NCBI GenBank assembly: GCA_900239685.1
Contig: OENT01000467.1
Coordinates: forward strand, 33,216 to 97,215
Length of the DNA: 64,000 nucleotides
DNA from: Rotaria macrura
Lineage: Eukaryota; Rotifera; Eurotatoria; Philodinida; Philodinidae
Reading direction: 5' to 3'
The translations under genes and the position numbers were made by a program. Numbering within the stretch: the first letter of the stretch is position 1; every line of letters begins with the position of its first letter. A model generated the notes under the pieces. It was not told the origin of the DNA and did not search any database. It was given only the letters and a program-made list of their open reading frames with translations. This document shows, piece by piece, positions 51,301-62,825 of the stretch.

Positions 51301-51647
51301 CATCGTTCTGATATCATGATAATTAAGAGCACCCCAATGCCACAATTTAGTCACGTGTCATTCAAGATAAATGCCCTTTGCTTTCTCAAAGCAGCATCAT
51401 GAGAACTGAGTGCCATGGAGAATCTCCACAGTCAGAACTATCACTGTTTCGAACATCTAATAAAAGTCGATATTCGAAGTACCAACTGCAAAAATTTTGT
51501 TGATAGATTCTCTATTTCCGTCACTAATAATGGCAGTGTTTCAATAATGAATTATATAAGAAAAAACAAGAATGCTACCTTTTTGTCACATTCGGACGTA
51601 AAGGTACAAACATGGAAAAAAAATTATCTTTTTTCTACCTAAAGAAA
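42311..51647. other. gene desert (about 9.3 kb)
   Basis: The longest stretch without a supportable gene. Many 60-95-codon open frames occur on both strands, but none has recognisable similarity or a consistent splice structure. A (CT)n run lies at 49650-49664. An exon-like series at 45687-46166 (minus) was considered and rejected. No tRNA, rRNA or mobile-element protein recognised. Confidence 0.45.
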
Positions 51648-52064
51648 TTCGATGGTTTATACTTTTTCTTAATCCATACCATGAATCTAGTACAAAGATT
51701 ATGTTTCTATCTATTCTCTCGATGCCTCAACTTAGTTATGGCTAGAATACTGTGAAATATCACAGAATTATGCAAAGTTTTGTCTCTTTTCTTGAGATAA
51801 GACCTAGAATTTATAGATGCTCTCGGAGTTGTCGAAGCATCCATGAGTGATTGTGAATGTTAAGATATAATCGAGTTCGACAACTCCCAGAGCTTCTCTA
51901 AATTCTGAGTCTTATCTCAAGAAAACAGGCAAAATTTTGCATAGTTCCGTGATATTTCACAGTATTCTAGCAATAACTAAGTTGAGGCATTGAGAGAATA
52001 GATAGAGACATAATATTTGTTCTAGATTCATGGTATGGATTAAGAAAAAGTATAAACAATCGAA
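51648..52064. repeat. 417-bp inverted-repeat (fold-back) element
   Basis: The left arm 51648-51837 and right arm 51876-52064 are reverse complements with roughly 17 differences over ~190 bp (about 90% identity), separated by a 38-bp spacer. Example: TTATACTTTTTCTTAATCCA on the left is matched exactly by the complement of the right arm. Weaker complementarity continues outward to about 51592 and 52137 (for example TACCTTTT-GTCAC words on both sides). There is no open frame, poly-A tail or clear target duplication. It could be a MITE-like fold-back transposon, or a local inverted duplication able to form a long hairpin RNA. Confidence 0.85.
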
Positions 52065-54417
52065 CTCCTTTTGCTAGAAAAACAATCAATTTTTTTACAT
52101 GCCTGTACCGCTACGGCAGGACGTGACCAAAAGGTAACATCAAATGGTTTTGTGACCCGTCATCTTCCCGTAATCGAATAATAGATTTTCGATAGCTACG
52201 CAGTGAATGAAGTCTAAATCCAACGGAGAAGATTTTTTCGCACTCGTTCTTCTGGTAGCCGGTGAGAAAGGGTTAACCAAAAGGGTAAATATTGAAATCT
52301 TATTTAATTTGCATCCATTCTTATCTTTCGTGCACATGTTTAGATAGAATTCAAAAGCTATTCAATTTGCTTCATGCGGCAGAGTGGACAATGCTGGTGT
52401 CATCGTTTATACATTCGATTTACGTGCTTTAATGTGCACGAAATAGTCAAGTGGAACTTAAGCATGATAATAATTAATTCTATTTTAATCTTAAAATCAG
52501 AACGAAATCGAGAAAATTAGATTGATGAAAATAAAAGATCATTGTGAAAAGGCGTGCAGTTCTAAAGAGGAAAGAACGACTCGACAGTCGCTGGACATCC
52601 AGAAGATTATGAGGGATTTATTTTTCAATTCGCCAACAACGCCTGAGATGTTTGTTTATTTGAAACGGCATTTTTTATGGATTGCTTGCGTAAGAAAAAG
52701 TATTTTCTTCAAGTCACTGAATATTATTCTATGCGAGCAAATTATTTAATATGAACTTTGCTTTGAACTAGAGTACAATCAACATTGAAATTAAGTCTTT
52801 TCTTCGATTATTTTTCATAGAAATCACACACTTTTCAATGATTCGAAACTTTTTTTAACATACCATGCTGTTATAGAATATCCATGTATGAAACTTTAGT
52901 TTTACGTAGTTACTTTACCTAGACGAAACAGCTATCTAGACAGATAACTCGTAGATTGCGACAAATCCCGAGTTTGTTTTGAATAGCCTCGTTCTCCAGA
53001 ATAGAATCTCAGTTTCATACTTCTGGGAAATTCGAGAAGTGCAAAAATTAAGAAATCGAGACTGCTATAAATTATTTCTTTCTGTATTGTCCACTATTCT
53101 ACACAAAACCTTTAAGCGTTGGTCAATTTAATTCTGTCGCGCTTAACATAGTTTTCACGTTCGACTGATTAACTTCGTAGTTCAGCTGGGACTTATCATT
53201 ATTCTGGTGTCTTAAGAATATATTTTTCATTTTTTTACTCCAATTTGTGGTGCAGAAAGGTGCCTTTATCGATGGGAAGCAGAGGCTAAGCGTATGTCAA
53301 CAATCTTCGAAAAAGAAACTTACAAGGAGAAGCGCACTTTGCGTTCAGATCAATATTCATATTCTATTGCAAGACTCGATAAAAATTAATCTCAATAGGA
53401 GTGGACTGGGCTGTTTTTCTAGATAAGTGGGGTGACAGGACATATTAGCTTAAAATCGGAGAGTAAATAAATAGTTCAGTGTTGAATCCAGAGAACATCT
53501 TACCGTGTAAGCTACACAGCCATCGGGACGCAAGGTCAAAGTCATTTCAATTCTGATTAATTACACTAAAATCAACAAAGTCAGTGACGAGTTAAAGCAC
53601 ATACCGTCGGTGTTATGATTAATGAACTGCTTGCCGCGGGATATATTCTCCTGTATGAAGCAGTTTGTCAATACTCGAATCAGCCATTAGAGATTTTATC
53701 AATAACAATACGATTACCATTTTATGGCGTTGATCAATAAGAATCAGAACTGCATATTTGCCTGGAGATCGATTGAAATGCTTTCGATAGACTTTTGCCT
53801 TGATGTAAGATTGTACTAGTTCAATACCTTCACAAAAGATTCATCTAGCCCTGTGAAACATTGATGTCAATACCGAATCGGTTTACCCGAACTATTTGAG
53901 CAAATGTTTTTTCCCCGACAGCTTTTGTTGCAAACAGAACATCGGAAATCGGAAAGGAGTAAAAGATCCGGCTTATGCTCGAAAGTCTTGCATGAAACGC
54001 ACGTGAGATAAAATGAATGAAAGTTATTTTCAAATAGAAGAATTCTTCACTTGAAATCAATCTATAATAGATTTGATCATTACATACCGTTGCGGAATAA
54101 AAAATCGAATCTCGACTCGAATGGTTCAAGTGGCTCTATCTGTATGTGTCGATATTGGTGTAGAAAACAAGTGAAAACGTATGTTCTTTTCTATTCGGGA
54201 CACTTTTGGTTTAGAAGAGAAGTTCCATTTTAAAACAATGAGCGTTGATTTCTAGTGACATCTTTTCTATGACGAATCTCATTCGTTGAATATACGGACA
54301 CGTTTAATCATTAGAATGATTTTCTTTTTTTTACATATTGTTTCATTTATTGGAAAAAAAACTCTTGCGTGCTGGTCGATTGTTGACATAGAGAAATAAA
54401 ATCAAACACTAGAAAAC
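52065..54417. other. gene-poor stretch
   Basis: After the outer, weaker part of the inverted repeat (to about 52137) I see no supportable gene. Exon-like minus-strand segments at 53490-54129 were considered and rejected. The last few hundred bases should include the MPDU1 promoter. Confidence 0.45.
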
Positions 54418-56637
54418 ATGGGATTAGATGAGTCTTTTTGGTCATTGCTTGAATCAACTCTTTCAAATCTATTATCACCGCATTGTTATGACGAATTAAT
54501 ATTAAAACAACATTTCTTTGATTTCGGATGTAACAAAATGCTATTAAGTAAAATACTGGGTTATGGAATATTACTTGGTTCATTACTCGTGAAATTCCCT
54601 CAAATAGTTAAAATCAAATGGAACAAATCAGGCGTTGGAGTTAGTATACTCGCTGAAACAATTATGTTAGCAGCCATATTTGGATCAATGGCATATGGTT
54701 ATACATCAGAATTCCCATTATCAGCCTATGGAGATTCTTATTTTCTTTTCATTCAAACAATGTTAGTTATTCTATTGGTCCTTTATTATCAAAGAAAATA
54801 CTCATTGGTTTTTATCTACTTGGGTTAGTTTCATTCGAATTAAACTATTGAACAGTTTAGCTTTAGAAAACAGAAAACGAGAATAGAATATTTAGTGTCT
54901 TGTTACGTGAACGTCACCAACAATATTGATTTGATTGTTACTGAAAACAGAAAAGGCTTCTACATTTCAAACTAATTTGATTTTATCAAATAAGAGAACA
55001 CACGAGTCAAAATCAGTTGAGTCATGAATCTGCGCTCGACTATACGTTATAGACATACAAAACACGACACCGAACTACAGCAAGAACTTATGGTTTCAAA
55101 TTAAAATCCATCGCAATATGTGTGTGATGAAGTAACTAGATGCATGAAGAGGAACATAAGTTATGGCAATTTTGGACACCCTTTACCGCCATGGGAAAGT
55201 ATTCATGCGTACAGAATAATTAAGAAGTCGAGTAAAACATAATTACCCACTATGTTGCTCTCATCGAAAATTGAAAAAAGTACAATCATTCAATGTTAGA
55301 GGGGAGATGAGAATTGTTTTTCTTTTGAAGAAGCTCGATAAGTACATTGGTTTCATGAATTAGAACAAGTAGAAGTCATATTCATGCAGACAACTTGCGC
55401 AGTATAGAAAAATTGATTGTTCAATCTGTCTGCGATTCGAAAAGACATGTTAAGGATATACAATTGGGCGTCAATGTTTAACTAAATGCGAATGTCGATC
55501 GAGATATTTTCGAATATAATGAGCTGTCGCTTTATCGTCAATCTATCTATTTGATTTTTAATATGTAGGATCAGTGTAGGATTAATTTTACACTATGGTG
55601 GAACTAGAATTCGCTTTCAAACGATTTCTCATGATATACAATCGATTTAAGTCTCTTTGAAACTCATCAGCAACGTTTTATGAGCTCAGTCACGAAGTGG
55701 CTGAGGCTTATCCATTTTGTGACATTGTAACTCGCAGAATGTCCTGATGTTGTGCTGAACTAATGATGAAGAGAAATTTACGTTTCTGAGAGCGAGTTGA
55801 AGAAAAACACATATTCTCATCGAGAGAACTTTCGAATGTTCCACATATTTGATGTAGCTTGTCAAGCTTATTGAAAGTCAGTGTTTTCTATCTTTATCAT
55901 TTTAGAAATCTCTCGAAACGAGAAGAATCATCGTAAATCTGTCCAACTGCTGCCGATCGATCGAGTTAATTAAGCGAAAGCGGACAAATAAATCTTCTGA
56001 AGTCTTCGCAGAGAAGAAGAACTCAGATGAAGTTCATTGGATCGGAAACTTTTGTGTTCCAACTGATAGACTTTAGTTAGTAACATGAAATAACACTCTA
56101 TGACAATAGGTGCTCGATAGCTAAACTTTAATTTAGGTGAAATTCGATTCCAACCGAATCGCAGACGTAATCATAAAACGAGAGTTTTCCTCAAGATTGC
56201 AGTTCAATCGAGAGAATTATCTCGATTGATTATTTCCGATCTGTGACGATCACTGCATGTAAACAAAATCCTGTTCTTTGTTGTTTTTAGTTTTATGCGG
56301 CATTGTTACTGTTTTAATGTATAAAAAGTTAATTCCTGCACGTCTAGTTGATCTATTAGCTGGCTTATCACTTGTATTAAGTTTAATAAGTCGTCTTTGG
56401 CAATCGTTTTGTATTTATAAAGCAAAATCCACTGGCAACCTTTCTGCTATAACGATGTTAATGTTGTTCTTTGGCTCACTCGCACGAATATTCACATCGA
56501 TTGAAGAAACCGGCGACCGAACACTTATATGGACGTATATCTTAAACACATTTGCAAATTTTTTATTGATACTTCAATTAGGATATTATTGGTCGGCTCC
56601 TGTTCCTGTTTCAGAACAAACGAAAAAAGATGAATGA
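54418..56637 (+). CDS. MPDU1: MPDU1, mannose-P-dolichol utilisation protein (2 exons)
   Basis: ER membrane PQ-loop protein needed for use of dolichol-phosphate mannose and glucose in N-glycan and GPI synthesis. Exon 1 is 54418-54823 and exon 2 is 56291-56637; the donor leaves one G and the acceptor TTTTTAG supplies TT (GTT, Val). The product is 250 aa (human 247). Evidence: CYDELILKQHFF, then the first PQ loop LLSKILGYGILLGSLLVKFP with QIVKIKWNKSGVGVS. The second PQ-type repeat is in exon 2, ending in the highly conserved GNLSAITMLMLFFGSLARIF and TSIEETGD. About seven membrane segments are visible, and the tail is Lys-rich (SEQTKKDE). The intron is unusually long (1,467 nt) for this window. 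Start at the first ATG fits the family length. Confidence 0.95.
54824..56290 (+). other. giant intron (1.5 kb) of MPDU1
   Basis: Donor GTTAGT and acceptor GTTTTTAG. AT-rich; a short hairpin (CTCAGTCAC-GAA-GTGGCTGAG) lies near 55683-55706. No gene seen inside. Confidence 0.8.
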
Positions 56638-56746
56638 ACATTTGTTTTTTCTTTTCATTTTGTCGATTGAGAAAAAAGACTGAAACATGATTTGCAAATT
56701 TCCTTTTTTTGATTGTAGATTTCGACGGCTAGCGGCATAAATAATT

Positions 56747-57081
56747 ATGTCAGACGACGTAACTATTGAAGATGAACCTGAAGATGAACAGCCATTGATT
56801 CCATCGAGATCTCAAACTAAAACAAATCTTCTACCGTTCTCATTTCTCTTTCAAATATGTAACGTCTTCATTCTCTTTTCTTGTATTTGTTGTTATCTTG
56901 TTTTCAATTTGATCTAGTGAGTCAACAATGGACTATATTTTTGTTACTGTCAGTAGGAGTAGCTCTCGTTCTCTATGTAAGTGCACGACAACGACGAATA
57001 AAGAATCAAACATCTTCGACATCTCGCCATGATCTTCCTCAAGGTGCAATTAAACGCGTCTCATCGAAGAAAAAAGACTAA
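56747..57081 (+). CDS. small single-pass membrane protein, 91 aa (2 exons)
   Basis: Exon 1 is 56747-56858 and exon 2 is 56918-57081, with a 59-nt intron (GTAACG..ATCTAG) and a split Leu codon. The acidic N-terminus (MSDDVTIEDEPEDEQPLIP) is followed by one membrane segment of about 20 residues (WTIFLLLSVGVALVLYV) and a basic tail (SARQRRIKNQ.. ending VSSKKKD). The acid-membrane-basic plan faintly recalls selenoprotein S and other small ER-membrane proteins, but I cannot assign a family. It starts 109 nt after the MPDU1 stop on the same strand, with a pyrimidine tract and AG (near 56704-56718) before the ATG. Such tight spacing suggests co-transcription with MPDU1, or a trans-splice acceptor. 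Confidence 0.6.
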
Positions 57082-60000
57082 CAGTATTTAGTTTTTTTTG
57101 TTGAAGATTTTTATCTTTCGTTTGATTCATAACTTGAAAAAGGAACTAGTCAAAATAAAAGCGACCTCTGTATCATTAGTAATTCAATTGATAAACGAAT
57201 CTTTTCTTTATTTAACAGAATTCGTTCGTGAAGTTCTATTTACCATAACATGATCAGTAACCTGCCAATGCCGCATTCTTTTTCAATCATGCATTTATAG
57301 AAGATGAAAATGTAAAGTTGCGATTTCATTCAAAACATAAGAGAAACGTCTTCCTAAAAGAATTACGTAGACGAACAGCATGTTTACACTACTAGTGTTA
57401 TCAGTGCTCGTAAAGACTAAAAATACAGTTTTAAAAACATAGATTTCAAAGCACTCTTATTTTCAATTATCTCTCGTAAGTTTACTTATTTAGGGTACAA
57501 ATTCTTTTTATCGATTCTCTAATATTATGTTTCCTTTTAAATTTAACCGCATCGAGTTCCGTGAGAATTTCACCTCTATTCTATGGGAATGTATCCGAAG
57601 CATCATTATTTCATAATCATCCTGTTGAACATGAACTTTTTTTCTAATGACAATATCATTTTCATGCATTGAGAACAATGATTCGTAATTAATCTGAAAG
57701 AAAGAAAGAATATTGGATTTGAAAAAATTAAGCTTGAATGATCATAACATACCTTGAGTACCTTGAGAGAGTAAAAAATCTTTCGAACAAACGAATTCTG
57801 AAAAATGTACTCTGCTATTCGTTAGGACATCTAGCTTTCTTTAAAATAATTTATTTGTGCGTAGAGAAATGCTGAATCAACTTTTCTTCATCCTAATCCC
57901 GATCAAAGCATCTGTTAAGACCCTCTGAGGCCACTTGAATTTTGTGCACAGAATAAAAGCACTCTTTTACAAATATGTTTATATACTTGAATATATATAA
58001 ATTTATGATCGATGATTTTAAGAGTCTTCTTCGTAAACCCATGATGTCTTCATACGGATCTACCAGAATTAGTCCATTAGAAAATCCCTTCGGTTCTATA
58101 CGTTTGGTCTGCAGAATTCTATGAGAGTTGACAATTCTTGCATAAATACACGCTTGATATAAGAAACTTTACGCCTCTGTTTTCTCAAGTATCACTAGGA
58201 TAGCGCGAAACTTTAGTATTGACTGACACATGCTTTATTACTTGACTAGGTTTCTCAAAGATGATCATCGAATCTTGAGAAAGCGATCTTACAGATCTAC
58301 ACTTTTATGAAAGTGGCGAATAAAAGAGACTCGTTCTGTAGATCCTGAGTCAGCAAGAATCAATGAAACTGGTACCATATTTATTAGTTTGTTGAACAAG
58401 AAATGTACTGAAAACAGTTTATAAAGCTTCTCATCCCAATCACGTACCAATAAAAATTCGATTCCGGTTGAATCCGGATAATTTTGCAGCTCCATAATTG
58501 TATGGTAGGCGTGTTAATCGTTAAGTTTGAGAACGATAAACTAAAGTTTCAACGATTAGAATTTCAAAATTAAAATTTCGGCAATGGCAATCGATGTGAA
58601 TTATTGTCCGAGATTCCAGTTCAAATCCGACAGCGTTCTTGAAATTTCAGTATTCTAATATCCTATCTATTTATCTACTTCATCTTACTCTTCATATTGT
58701 TAAAATCGAGTGAAAATTGCTGCTTCTACTATTATGCACGAAGCCGATTAATCTCGAGATCGCGTCTTGCTTCAATCACTAGTATCGATGACTTTTGCTG
58801 ATTTTCGTTAAAAGTTGCGATAACTCAAAACGGATTAGAATTGTTCCGTTTGCTTCTAATATTTCGATACGAAAAGACTGAATATATATGTGAAAAACAT
58901 GCACGCCAACAACATTATTCATATCGTCGGCTAACACCAATCACAAAGATTATTTATGATCGATGAATATTGAGTGTAGTTCTCTGCGCAAACTATGTTC
59001 TTGTTAAAGAATATTACTCGAATCATTTCGGAAGTTCTACTCAAGTTTTTCAATCATCCAAAATGAATGTGGATCCGTGTAGGTCAAACACAGAATTGAA
59101 CCGAATTCAACTGGTTCGACTCAATTAACTTTGGATTTTTGGTAATGCAGACCGGAAACGATGATTACATGAGTCTTGTCATAATTATAATAGATAAGGC
59201 ACGATAGAAAATTTATATGAGTAGTACTTGATTCAGCATAACGATAAGTTTCAACAAAATTTTGAAACATATTAGAAGGCTGTGGCTAAGTCACTTATGT
59301 TTCCATTTAGAATCTATGTACTATTCTGATTATAATTTGTAATGGTAATTGAATCGAACTCCAAGTAGAATTCGATGTATAATTCAGAAAACTTTGTATC
59401 GGGATGCAGTTTTAGTCGACGAGTAGACATTGGAAGAATCACTTACCGGGGATAATAACAAGAGAGTACAATGGGGTAGCTTGTACCAACATGAATAGGC
59501 GATAATGACGAGACATCACGATAAAGAAAATGATAATCGGTCGAAGGAATGATTTACTACTGTTAATTCAACAGGTCTGTATGTTTCCTCTGTAAAACAC
59601 GAAATAATGGGAAAAAAATAAAATAAAACAACTGCATCCCTTAGATTGATCCATCGTCATGCTGGCAATAAATTTTAGTGTTAAAAAGAGAGGAAGCGAC
59701 TTTCTACAAAGATTAAATCAAGTATGTTATTCAAAAGATCAAACATCGTGCGATAATTTCATACACAAAAGAGATCGTGACAGGGCAGTTTCTTTCGTTT
59801 CGCCTTGCTTTTTGATCAGGGCTTGTTTTCACTGAATATGTTCCTGATAAGATTCAAGTCTAGTATTCATGTTTTATTTAGTAAATTTCGACAGCATGCC
59901 ACAATCAAACTCCTCATGCCATGAAAAACGTATCACTTGTCTGATAAACAGTGTTACTTTATTTTTATTTATAGCAACCAGATCTTCAATGTGAAAACAC

Positions 60001-60851
60001 CGTAATTATATGTACTTCAGAAATACAGGAGTACATCGAGCCACCGAGAAGTACAGAATGAAGATTTCTCCCCTTACTAGTCGTGTACTATTGAGCAATG
60101 TTATATTACAACCAATTATTTTTTAAATGGGTCGATTAAAATTGAATAAAAGTATTGCCATTTCAATCATTTTTCTAATGAGAAAAATTTAATTAAAACC
60201 AGATTTTCCCGATCGTTTTAATTAAAATGAAAGGCGAGATTCTTTGCCCTGTCGTGTGGCCGCTTCTGAATATCCAATCTCAATTTGAAAAGAAGAATAA
60301 TAAGTCAATCGATCATTTTACTTTTGTTTTCCTAGATTCAATATTTTTTAAAAAGTTTATTCTGATCTGATGTTCGTTCGGCTCTGTTTTTAAAAAGTCG
60401 GCTGGTGTTTCAGCCTTAGCTTTTGCTTTAATTGCAAGTCACGAATTTCGAATGTTTATATTGAGTTTCAAATCGACATTATCCTGCTGTGAGCCGTATC
60501 ACAATGTATTGAAGGTTATTATCAATTGAAATAGATGAACTGAGTAAATGATGATAATCATTGAGAAAGCAGTAGCGTCATATATTTACCACACTTGTTC
60601 CTGTGGGTTAATGAGCTTAGTGAATAATCGAGCCACTTATGAAATGATTTTATTTCATGTCTGTGATGAAAACGTTCAAAATATAATGGATGAATAAAGT
60701 CAAACAAATTCATTTAAAACTATCTCTCTATGAAAACAACGGTAGCCGTGTGCTTTTGTAGTCGTAGTAAACTGAACAATAAATTAAAGAGCATGAATAT
60801 TTGTTTAACACAGTTGTGTACTTCATGATACTTTTTGGACTGAACGTAAAG
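57082..60851. other. gene-poor stretch (about 3.8 kb)
   Basis: AT-rich DNA between the small membrane-protein gene and the convergent pseudogene. Exon-like minus-strand frames at 57508-57830 were considered and rejected. No RNA gene or clear repeat. Confidence 0.45.
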
Positions 60852-62825
60852 CTATTTATTCATTTTATCTTTTACTTCACGAATGTTATTTTCGGTCCGA
60901 AGAATTTCTTCATGTGTAGGTGATAAAATTTTGCGTGTAATATCGAAAGATTTTTCGAATAATTCTAGTGCTTTTGGATAATTACTTTTACCATCATATA
61001 ATGATCCGATATTGTTATAGGATACAGCAATATGTGGATGATTACTAGGTAAGACTTTTTGTAGGATGTTGAGAGCTTTCTTATAATGATCCGAACCTAA
61101 ATCGTATTGCTTCATGAGATCATAAGTGGTCCCAGGATTATGATAGGTCTTTGCGAGATAAAGAGGGAATTAGATGGAAGTGTTGATTTCTGGATGTTGA
61201 GTGCTTTACCCAGATAGGACAAGGCCTCATCATGATCTTCTCGCATATAACAGCACATTCATCCGATACACATATAGCATTCTCCAACATCTGCATGATC
61301 TTCTCCCAGAATATGTTGTCTTATATGTAAAGCTTCTTCGAGATGCTCAAGAGTTTCGTCAAGTTCATCGCACCGAATAGCGACTTTACCTAAACCTAAG
61401 GCTGCATTTCCACTAGCATGCTGAGCGTCGCTCAACATTCTTCGATAGCATTTTCGTGCTTGTTCATATTCACCCATTTCATATAGAATTTTCCCGAGAG
61501 AATCCAAATCAGTTTCATCCCCTATTGTGCTCTTCATGTAGGAAAATATTTCTTTCAAATGATAATCATCTTCACTTGCCAGAGACATCTGAGCCACCCA
61601 TAATCGCTCTTTTCTGTCTTCATTGACGTTTTCAATCCGACACAGAGCGCCAAGCATGATCAATACTTCACTTTCTTTTTTAATGTAACTCATTTGAGTG
61701 ACATCTGCAAAAGCCTTTGTGTGTAAATGGGGATCTATGTCGACTTCGAATAAAATGCGTTGAGCGTCACCAGTTTGACGAGAATTTTGGGCGAAATCGA
61801 CAGCAGTCGATCGATGAAGACTTGTCGACAGAAAATAATTCATCGAAAGATATTCGCCAATGCTTTTCTTCATTAACTCATGTTCATCATTTCCAATGAT
61901 TTGGCCACAATAAATTTGAATAACATTTCGATTGTGGAGATTACGCATAATTTTTTCATATTCAGTTTTAATCTGTCTAGCAATATCGGTTATGAAGAAT
62001 CGAAGAGCAAATAAAATGTCGAAATCTTGAACATGGAATGCTTTATTCATCATTCGATAAAAACAAGACTCTCGTATATACCACCATATTGCATTCTCCG
62101 CTTTATAATGACTTTCAAATTCATCTATGATTTTCATCTCTTGTTGATTACCGTTATAGCTCTCCTTACTAATATCCAAAATTTCTTTGCGATCGTTGGA
62201 TTTATGATGTATACGAAGAACAACTTCAATAAACAATTGAAACCACATAAAAATAGCATTGCGAATTTGAAGAGATTGTGAACCAAATGTAATTACAGAT
62301 ATTGATGAACCATCTTCTAATCTATGTCGGTTACTTTGTTCTTTGGATATTTGAGCGATAAGTTTTGAACGTTCAATGAAAACTCCATTGACCTGAAACA
62401 TTTACATGAATCAAACAAAATTGGACAGCAGCCCTTATGAAAAATTTCACTTTGTGATATTTATTAGCCCATTGCTCTTTTACTTTTTGATCTTGACAAA
62501 AGATGTAGCATAGGCTGCGAATTGTGGAAGATCATGAAGTCGAGGTACAAACTGTCGACATGATGCACCTGATACAACGAGAATAACTTTTTCTTTTGTA
62601 ATCTGTCTGTCGAATGCACGTTTCACATTGATTAATATTATCAAAGGTTCCAAGAAAGTTGACCACTTGTCGTAATGCTTTCTGAGTTTGTAAATTATCT
62701 TCTGCGCTATTAACATTTTTATCGAGCCACACACATGAGAACGGCTCAAGATTAGTATTCTTTGGCTCAAAGACAGATTTTGTTGAACCTGAAATATCCG
62801 TCGACTATTTTTTGCTAGCAGCCAT
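60852..62825 (-). pseudogene. broken ADP-ribosyltransferase (ART) - TPR repeat gene
   Basis: A relic of the arginine-type mono-ADP-ribosyltransferase fused to kinesin-light-chain-like TPR repeats that is abundant in bdelloids. The order from 5' is an N-terminal region, a 58-nt intron (62393-62450), the ART domain (intact frame 61259-62392) and TPRs. ART features: AIWWYIRESCFYRMMNKAF, the FLSTSLHRSTA motif (STS) and the ExE motif as KKESEVLI. The conserved Arg of the usual VYRGQ motif is Cys here (IYCGQ). TPRs include LGKILYEMGEYEQARKCYRR. Lesions: an in-frame TAG at codon 7 (62805-62807); a 4-bp tandem duplication (TCTGTCTG, 62604-62611) shifting the frame; a second shift near 62505-62525 restoring it; a TGA at 61259-61261; a frame change near 61148. 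The last TPR part (60852-61147) is in yet another frame. No complete product can be made. Confidence 0.88.

Noticed and set aside
53490..54129. Series of coding-looking minus-strand segments upstream of MPDU1 (for example RSPGKYAVLILIDQRHK)
   Set aside because: The phases cannot be closed without extra lesions and no family is recognised; treated as chance or an unidentifiable relic.
55683..55706. Perfect-looking 9-bp hairpin with a GAA loop in the MPDU1 intron
   Set aside because: Short, isolated, and expected occasionally by chance; no repeat copies or flanking signals.
57508..57830. Two minus-strand segments joinable in phase 0 and ending in a stop (about 75 codons)
   Set aside because: No upstream exon with a start, no recognisable similarity, and length within chance expectation.
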